Source: Sphingobacterium humi (GTDB taxonomy: Bacteria; Bacteroidota; Bacteroidia; Sphingobacteriales; Sphingobacteriaceae). From it: DNA of 64,000 nucleotides. Of this stretch, positions 61,001-64,000 are shown piece by piece. Both the position numbers and the translations under genes were made by a program. The notes beneath the pieces were generated by a model. That model did no database searches and was not told the DNA's origin. It worked only from the letters and a program-made list of their open reading frames with translations. How positions within the stretch are numbered: the stretch's first letter is position 1; every line of letters begins with the position of its first letter. The stretch spans positions 16,983-80,982 of the forward strand of contig NZ_WSQA01000018.1 of assembly GCF_009768885.1 (NCBI RefSeq), written 5' to 3'.

Positions 61001-62667
61001 TAGCACGTTTGCGTCCAATCTTAATGACTTCCTTTGCTTTCGCCGCCGGTCTAATTCCATTGATGCTGGCCTCAGGTGCCGGTGCTATCGGTAACCGGAC
61101 CATCGGTACGGCTGCGGTAGGCGGTATGGTGATCGGAACGATCGTTGGGGTACTGGTGATCCCGGGATTGGTGGTGCTATTCTCCCGTAGAAAGAAGAAA
61201 ACGAGCCCCAAAAAGCCGACCAAGCTGAAGGAAGCAGCCGTGGCCATGACGGTTATTTTGTTGATTGCTTCTTGTTCGGTGCCGAAACAAACGACCCAAC
61301 AACCTGTGGATCCGACCATGCAAACCGAAGCCAAAGAAATATTGACGGATTCCAGTACGCTGGCGAATCTGCCATGGCGGGAGGTCTTTACCGATGCGAA
61401 CCTGATTAGTTTAATCGATTCGGGGATGCTGTATAATCGGGACCTGCGCCAGGCGCTCCATCGCATTGAAATGGCACAGGCCAATTTTAGGTTCCGCAAA
61501 TCGGCCCTTTTCCCTTCGGTGGATGCCGCCGTGGAAGCTGGATTGCGTAAGTATGGCCATTATACGGAGTCGGGAATCGGTAATTACGATTCCAATTTCT
61601 CGGAAAACTTAACCGACGACGAGAAACTACCGGAGCCTTTTATCCCCGATTACTTCGTTGGGGTGCGGGCTTCTTGGGAAATCGACCTCTGGGGCAAACT
61701 CCGCAACCGCCGGGAGGCCGCATTTATGGGGCTGATGGCAGAAAGTGAGCTGAAACGCTTAATGGAAACCGAACTGATCAGCAGCATTGCCTCGGCCTAT
61801 TATGAGCTGATTAGTCTGGACCAAAAGATTAAGGTGTACGAGGAGAACATTACCCTGCACGAACGCGCCCTCGAAATTGTGGAAGCACAAAAGGAAGCCG
61901 GACGTTCCGACGAACTTGCCGTACAGCAGTTTAAATCAATTCTTGCCGAATCTAAAGCGGGAAGAGCGAACGCCATGCAGGAGATATTAGCCTACGAGCA
62001 CCAGATTAATGCCTTACTGGGTAGGGTATACCAACCTATTCTGCGCAGTAATATGCCGATTCGCGATAACCTCCTGTTTGCCGACCTTTCCGTGGGTAGC
62101 TTGGAAGACTTATTCAATAATCGCCTGGACATCCGCCGCGCCGGATTGGACCTGAAAGCAAATTACCATGATCTCGAAACATCCCGCTTATCCTTCCTGC
62201 CTTCGGTAGCCATTAGTCCATACCTGGGCTTGCAAAGCTTTAGCATCGACAAGCTGTTTAATATCGACAAATCGCTAACCTATGGCCTTTTTGGAGGCGT
62301 AACGGTACCCTTATTTAAACAACGCGAACTTAAATCGCAGTACGAAACCATGAAGGCGGCCTATGGCATAGGCTTCCTAGAATACGAAAAGGTAGTGCTA
62401 AACGCCGTAAACGAGGTGTCTTTAGCCTTGAAAACGCATGGCACCATCCAAACCCGTGAAGATTTCGTACAAGAACAAGTGCTGGCCCTGGAATCGTCGA
62501 TCCAGGCTGCCGAAGAACTATTTATCGCCGGACGGGTCACCTACCTGGACGTCATCACCACTCAAAAGGGATTGGTTGCCGCACAGGTAGCCGAGGTAGA
62601 AATCCTCAAAGAGAAAATGCTGAATCAAGTCGTATTATATAAAGCACTTGGTGGTGGCTGGAAATAA
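58099..62667 (+). CDS. RND efflux permease fused to a TolC/NodT-type outer-membrane lipoprotein
   Basis: A single 1522-residue frame. Residues 1 to about 1035 form a full HAE1/AcrB-like permease: first helix MFEKFIKRPVLSLVISIFI, helix 4 LAIGIVVDNGIVVVEAV, second half LLGKNAILIVEYANLKRKQG. A basic linker (RRKKKTSPKKPTKLKE) then leads to a helix MTVILLIASC with Met1050 and a lipobox ending at Cys1059. The remaining ~460 residues are an outer-membrane factor of NodT type (LIDSGMLYNRDLRQALHRIE, AGRVTYLDVITTQKGLVAAQ). Cleavage by signal peptidase II, or initiation at Met1050, would release the outer-membrane lipoprotein. Separate proteins are used in the first efflux operon. Confidence 0.9.
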   Translation: MFEKFIKRPVLSLVISIFITLLGLLALFTLPITQFPDIVPPSVVVTANYTGANAEVSTNAVAIPLEKAINGVAGMTYMNTVSTNNGTTLIQVFFKVGTDPDIAAVNVQNRVTTVLDELPEEVIKAGVTTEKEVNSMLMYLNLYTDDETADERFIYNFTDINILKELKRIEGVGFAQIMGMKDYAMRIWVRPDRMSAYSISTEELVASLRRQNIEAAPGQTGISSDKTVNMQQYVLRYPGKFTEVAEYENIPIRANVDGSVIRIKDIADVEFGSLDYEMVSKTDGRPSASIMLKQLPGSNAQEVIQRVKDRMDELKGATFPPGMTYTMGYDVSRFLNASISSVLITLVEAFILVFLVVFIFLQDFRATIIPILAVPVCLIGSLFFMQMMGFSINLLTLFALVLAIGIVVDNGIVVVEAVYAKMEEEHLSPMEATLAAMDEVGSAVVAITLVMSAVFVPVAFLDGPVGIFYRQFSLTLAAAIVISGINALTLTPALCAIILRSPHDKKPSNNWLDKFFRGFNRVYDRISGGYKGVLGKIAGRRLITLAALAIMFVLTWGSAAVLPSGFIPTEDQGMIYVAVTTPPGATVDRTEAVLNEVDAISRELDVVETVSILAGYSIVTEVSGASYGMGMINLKEWKNRDQTVDDVMRVLREKTAHIADAEVEFFPPPTVPGFGNSSGFELRLLDRSGNEDLSETDKVVKDFMAKLSEDEVIESVSSTFDVNFPQYMLEIDYDLAAKKGISVENSMNTLQTLLGSQYATNFIRYGQMYKVMVQSDAFSRQRPEDILNLYVKTAEGEMVPYSSFMTMKRIYGPEQITRYNMFTSAMITGQAAPGFSSGQAIEAVERITAELPQGFAIEWSGMTREQKISGNQAAYIFLLCLVFVYLLLCAQYESFLLPLPVILCLPAGIFGAFFFLKIFGLENNIYAQVSLVMLIGLLGKNAILIVEYANLKRKQGMDVLEASIEGAVARLRPILMTSFAFAAGLIPLMLASGAGAIGNRTIGTAAVGGMVIGTIVGVLVIPGLVVLFSRRKKKTSPKKPTKLKEAAVAMTVILLIASCSVPKQTTQQPVDPTMQTEAKEILTDSSTLANLPWREVFTDANLISLIDSGMLYNRDLRQALHRIEMAQANFRFRKSALFPSVDAAVEAGLRKYGHYTESGIGNYDSNFSENLTDDEKLPEPFIPDYFVGVRASWEIDLWGKLRNRREAAFMGLMAESELKRLMETELISSIASAYYELISLDQKIKVYEENITLHERALEIVEAQKEAGRSDELAVQQFKSILAESKAGRANAMQEILAYEHQINALLGRVYQPILRSNMPIRDNLLFADLSVGSLEDLFNNRLDIRRAGLDLKANYHDLETSRLSFLPSVAISPYLGLQSFSIDKLFNIDKSLTYGLFGGVTVPLFKQRELKSQYETMKAAYGIGFLEYEKVVLNAVNEVSLALKTHGTIQTREDFVQEQVLALESSIQAAEELFIAGRVTYLDVITTQKGLVAAQVAEVEILKEKMLNQVVLYKALGGGWK

Positions 62668-62687
62668 ATGGGTATTATAAAATAGAT

Positions 62688-62722
62688 GGAATGGGGAAGC
62701 AATCGCTTCCCCATTTGTTTTG
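62688..62722 (+). terminator. Terminator after the second efflux operon
   Basis: AATGGGGAAGC (62690-62700) pairs with GCTTCCCCATT (62705-62715) around AATC, followed by T residues. Confidence 0.85.
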
Positions 62723-62760
62723 ATGAACCTTTTTGGAGTGTCCTTGTTGTCTTTTTTGTG

Positions 62761-62821
62761 ACCCCTTGTTCAGCCTATTGCAAAGGGGATTGATACGGGT
62801 GAGAAAGGGGAGAGGAAGGGG
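62761..62821. repeat. G/C-block repeat, second family, copy B
   Basis: Same plan and length as 19199-19259 (ACCCCTT ... AAAGGGG ... GAAAGGGGAG ... GAAGGGG). The two align over about 61 bp with gaps not needed. Confidence 0.6.
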
Positions 62822-62930
62822 TGAGGAAGGGGTAGTCCCAGTAGTTAGTATGGAGTATTTAGTAGTTAGAGCCTGCAGGCGGGGGTGGGGATGGAAGCTG
62901 CTGCCCGCCTTTACTGCGTTGTGGCCTGTG

Positions 62931-63007
62931 CTGTCATCGTGCTGTCGGCGTGCTGTCATCGTGCTGTCGACGGGTTGTCAACGTTTTGTGGACGGGTTGT
63001 CATCGTG
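62931..63007 (+). repeat. 11-bp tandem repeat, seven units
   Basis: Units of (C/T)TGTCATCGTG with changes occur at 62931, 62942, 62953, 62964, 62975, 62986 and 62997. The unit matches the one in front of the REP-like copy at 18922. After the last unit (TTGTCATCGTG) the sequence goes to AGGGGGG instead of the usual AGCGGAGTCGAA, so the array ends in a broken copy. Confidence 0.75.
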
Positions 63008-63118
63008 AGGGGGGTAAAATGTTTGCAAAATTTATTGGAAGGTGATGACATTAAGTAGCATTGCTTGAAAGCTTTGCTTACAAACTGTGGCACGCTTTGT
63101 ACCGCGTTGTGGCGAGAG

Positions 63119-63160
63119 TTGTCATGGTGAGCGGAGTCGAACCATTGGTACGTCAATGCA
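63119..63160 (+). repeat. REP-like dispersed repeat, copy 3
   Basis: TTGTCATGGTGAGCGGAGTC followed by GAACCATTGGTACGTCAATGCA, a variant core differing by a few bases from copy 1. Confidence 0.8.
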
Positions 63161-63205
63161 AATCATAATGCATAACCACCTTACTTACAGTGTTTTGAAC
63201 AAACA

Positions 63206-63245
63206 TGTCATTGGTAGCGGAGTCGAACGACTGGTACGTCGGTAC
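63206..63245 (+). repeat. REP-like dispersed repeat, copy 4
   Basis: TGTCATTGGTAGCGGAGTCG then AACGACTGGTACGTC, identical to copy 1 across the core. Confidence 0.8.
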
Positions 63246-63331
63246 AGGTAGCACGCTTTGTTCAACTTTTTATTGCACGCTATCTTATAAAACTACTACC
63301 AATCATACGACAGCACTTGCAAAAGTTTTGC

Positions 63332-63400
63332 AAGCAATGCTTGTTTATGTAAGCAATGCTTGTTTATGTAATCAATGCTTGTTTATGTAATCAATGCTTT
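63332..63400 (+). repeat. 19-bp tandem repeat
   Basis: AAGCAATGCTTGTTTATGT repeats at 63332-63350, 63351-63369, 63370-63388 (AATCAA variant) and partly at 63389-63400. There are no spacers and no cas genes, so it is not CRISPR. It lies between the inverted repeat copies 4 and 5. Confidence 0.8.
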
Positions 63401-63439
63401 CCTTTTTCTTTAAACAAACTTTGTTATTATGCGCTACCT

Positions 63440-63499
63440 GTACTGACGTACCAGTCGTTCGTGGTTCGACTCCGCTCACCAGGACAGCTCACCAAAACA
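63440..63499 (-). repeat. REP-like dispersed repeat, copy 5 (inverted), with a 13-bp duplication
   Basis: The core is the reverse complement of copies 1 and 4 with the small insertion seen in copy 2. Its outer end is duplicated: GCTCACCAGGACA (63474-63486) and GCTCACCAAAACA (63487-63499). Confidence 0.7.
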
Positions 63500-63616
63500 A
63501 CAGCACGAGCACATAAAACCCCCATAGTTTACCTCCAAAGGCTCCCATCTACTAAATTTATCACGCATTGTCCTAGCGAGTTACGCTATTTCCACAAAAA
63601 TACTTTGCTGTATCTC

Positions 63617-63648
63617 TTGGAAGTGAAGGTAATTTGTCCCTATCTTTG
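63617..63648 (+). promoter_or_regulatory. First of two tandem promoters at the window end
   Basis: TTG (63617-63619) and TATCTTTG (63641-63648) are 21 bp apart. It lies about 160 bp upstream of a second promoter of the same type. Confidence 0.6.
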
Positions 63649-63777
63649 CACCACTCCGCAAGGGAGGGACGGCTGGAAGCAGCCATGACAAACAGAAGGG
63701 AATGGGCGGTTGAGACTAAGCAATTAGCAGCAACACACACCATACAAAAAGAGTCTCGAAAATTATTTTAAAATAAA

Positions 63778-63809
63778 TTTTGCAGAATCAAAAAAACCTT
63801 CTACCTTTG
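63778..63809 (+). promoter_or_regulatory. Consensus promoter of a probable rRNA operon
   Basis: TTTTG (63778-63782) and TACCTTTG (63802-63809) are 19 bp apart, the ideal Bacteroidota spacing. Upstream lies a run of A and T like an UP element. No protein-coding frame follows within the window. Confidence 0.75.
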
Positions 63810-63813
63810 CAGT

Positions 63814-64000
63814 CCCAACTACGGGGAACGGCCAAAAGCGCAAGGCTAGCGGCAGAAAAAAATGATAAGTTCAAGGGTTCAACGCAAGGAGAACCTGATA
63901 ACATAACAACAGCGGAAGCGAGATGCGGAAGCGATAAGTTCTTTAAGAAATAATGATCAAGTAGCGCAGCGAGTAGTCGAGAGACGAAAGTTGAACAAGA
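63814..64000 (+). other. Probable rRNA operon leader, cut by the window end
   Basis: The leader holds a boxA-like GTTCTTTAAGA at 63938-63948, a direct repeat GCGGAAGCGA at 63912-63921 and 63925-63934, and GATAAGTTC repeated at 63864 and 63933. Such a leader plus tandem strong promoters points to a 16S rRNA gene starting beyond base 64000. No 16S sequence is reached, so this is inference. Confidence 0.55.

Noticed and set aside
58099..62667. That the pump-channel fusion is an assembly or sequencing error
   Set aside because: The linker is in frame and has a logical basic-hydrophobic-lipobox design, so a real fusion is more likely, though I cannot exclude an error without reads.
63332..63400. 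A CRISPR array
   Set aside because: The 19-bp units are directly joined with no spacers, and no cas gene is in the window.
63356..63688. A 110-codon frame near the window end
   Set aside because: It is made of the 19-bp tandem repeat, a REP-like copy and a promoter; its peptide has no family features.

Overview
The window looks like chromosomal DNA from a member of the Bacteroidota, most likely family Sphingobacteriaceae (Sphingobacterium or a relative). The reasons are: repeated TAnnTTTG -7 promoter boxes; few Shine-Dalgarno sequences; archaeal-type ProS; the short AMP nucleosidase; DUF4905, CcoS and FadL/OmpP1 proteins of Bacteroidota type; and many SpII lipoproteins. Genus is an inference from gene content, not from a marker gene.

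Layout. 0-12 kb is mostly housekeeping: the dxr 3' end, rseP, carA with an unusual leader, eno, a FtsB/DivIC protein, an FkbM methyltransferase, cystathionine beta-synthase, AMP nucleosidase, clpX-clpP, an HsdR-N-like nuclease-fold protein and holA. 12.2-18.6 kb is a TetR-TolC-adaptor-RND efflux operon on the minus strand. 18.6-19.3 kb is non-coding and holds a candidate small RNA and palindromic repeats. 19.3-27.5 kb is a minus-strand denitrification island: DUF4442 protein, lipoprotein, SCO, cytochrome c, azurin, quinol-type NO reductase, NirK fused to cytochrome c, NirV-like protein and a second SCO. It would reduce nitrite to N2O; no nitrate or N2O reductase is present. 27.6-49.4 kb is a mixed region: MFS, a tiny Cys-rich protein, udk, LysM/RlpA-like protein, NfeD, FadL, proS, cystathionine gamma-synthase/lyase, M28 peptidase, SprT, recN, clpC and ettA.

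49.4-56.4 kb is the most interesting stretch. A histidine kinase with a FixL-like heme-PAS domain is followed by a response regulator fused to a CRP/FNR module, that is, a one-protein FixJ plus FixK. Downstream, an FNR-type palindrome sits about 62 bp before the predicted start of a transcript encoding a stand-alone lactate-dehydrogenase-like domain with a four-cysteine tail, HemN, the copper ATPase CcoI/FixI and CcoS. Together these look like a compact oxygen-sensing circuit controlling heme synthesis and cbb3 oxidase assembly under low oxygen, although the oxidase structural genes are absent.

56.5-62.7 kb is a second RND operon in which the inner-membrane pump and the outer-membrane factor form one 1522-residue protein with an internal lipoprotein signal. 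62.7-63.6 kb is packed with repeats shared with the 19 kb locus. The window ends in tandem consensus promoters and a leader that probably belong to an rRNA operon starting just beyond the edge. I saw no CRISPR array, tRNA, insertion sequence or prophage gene.
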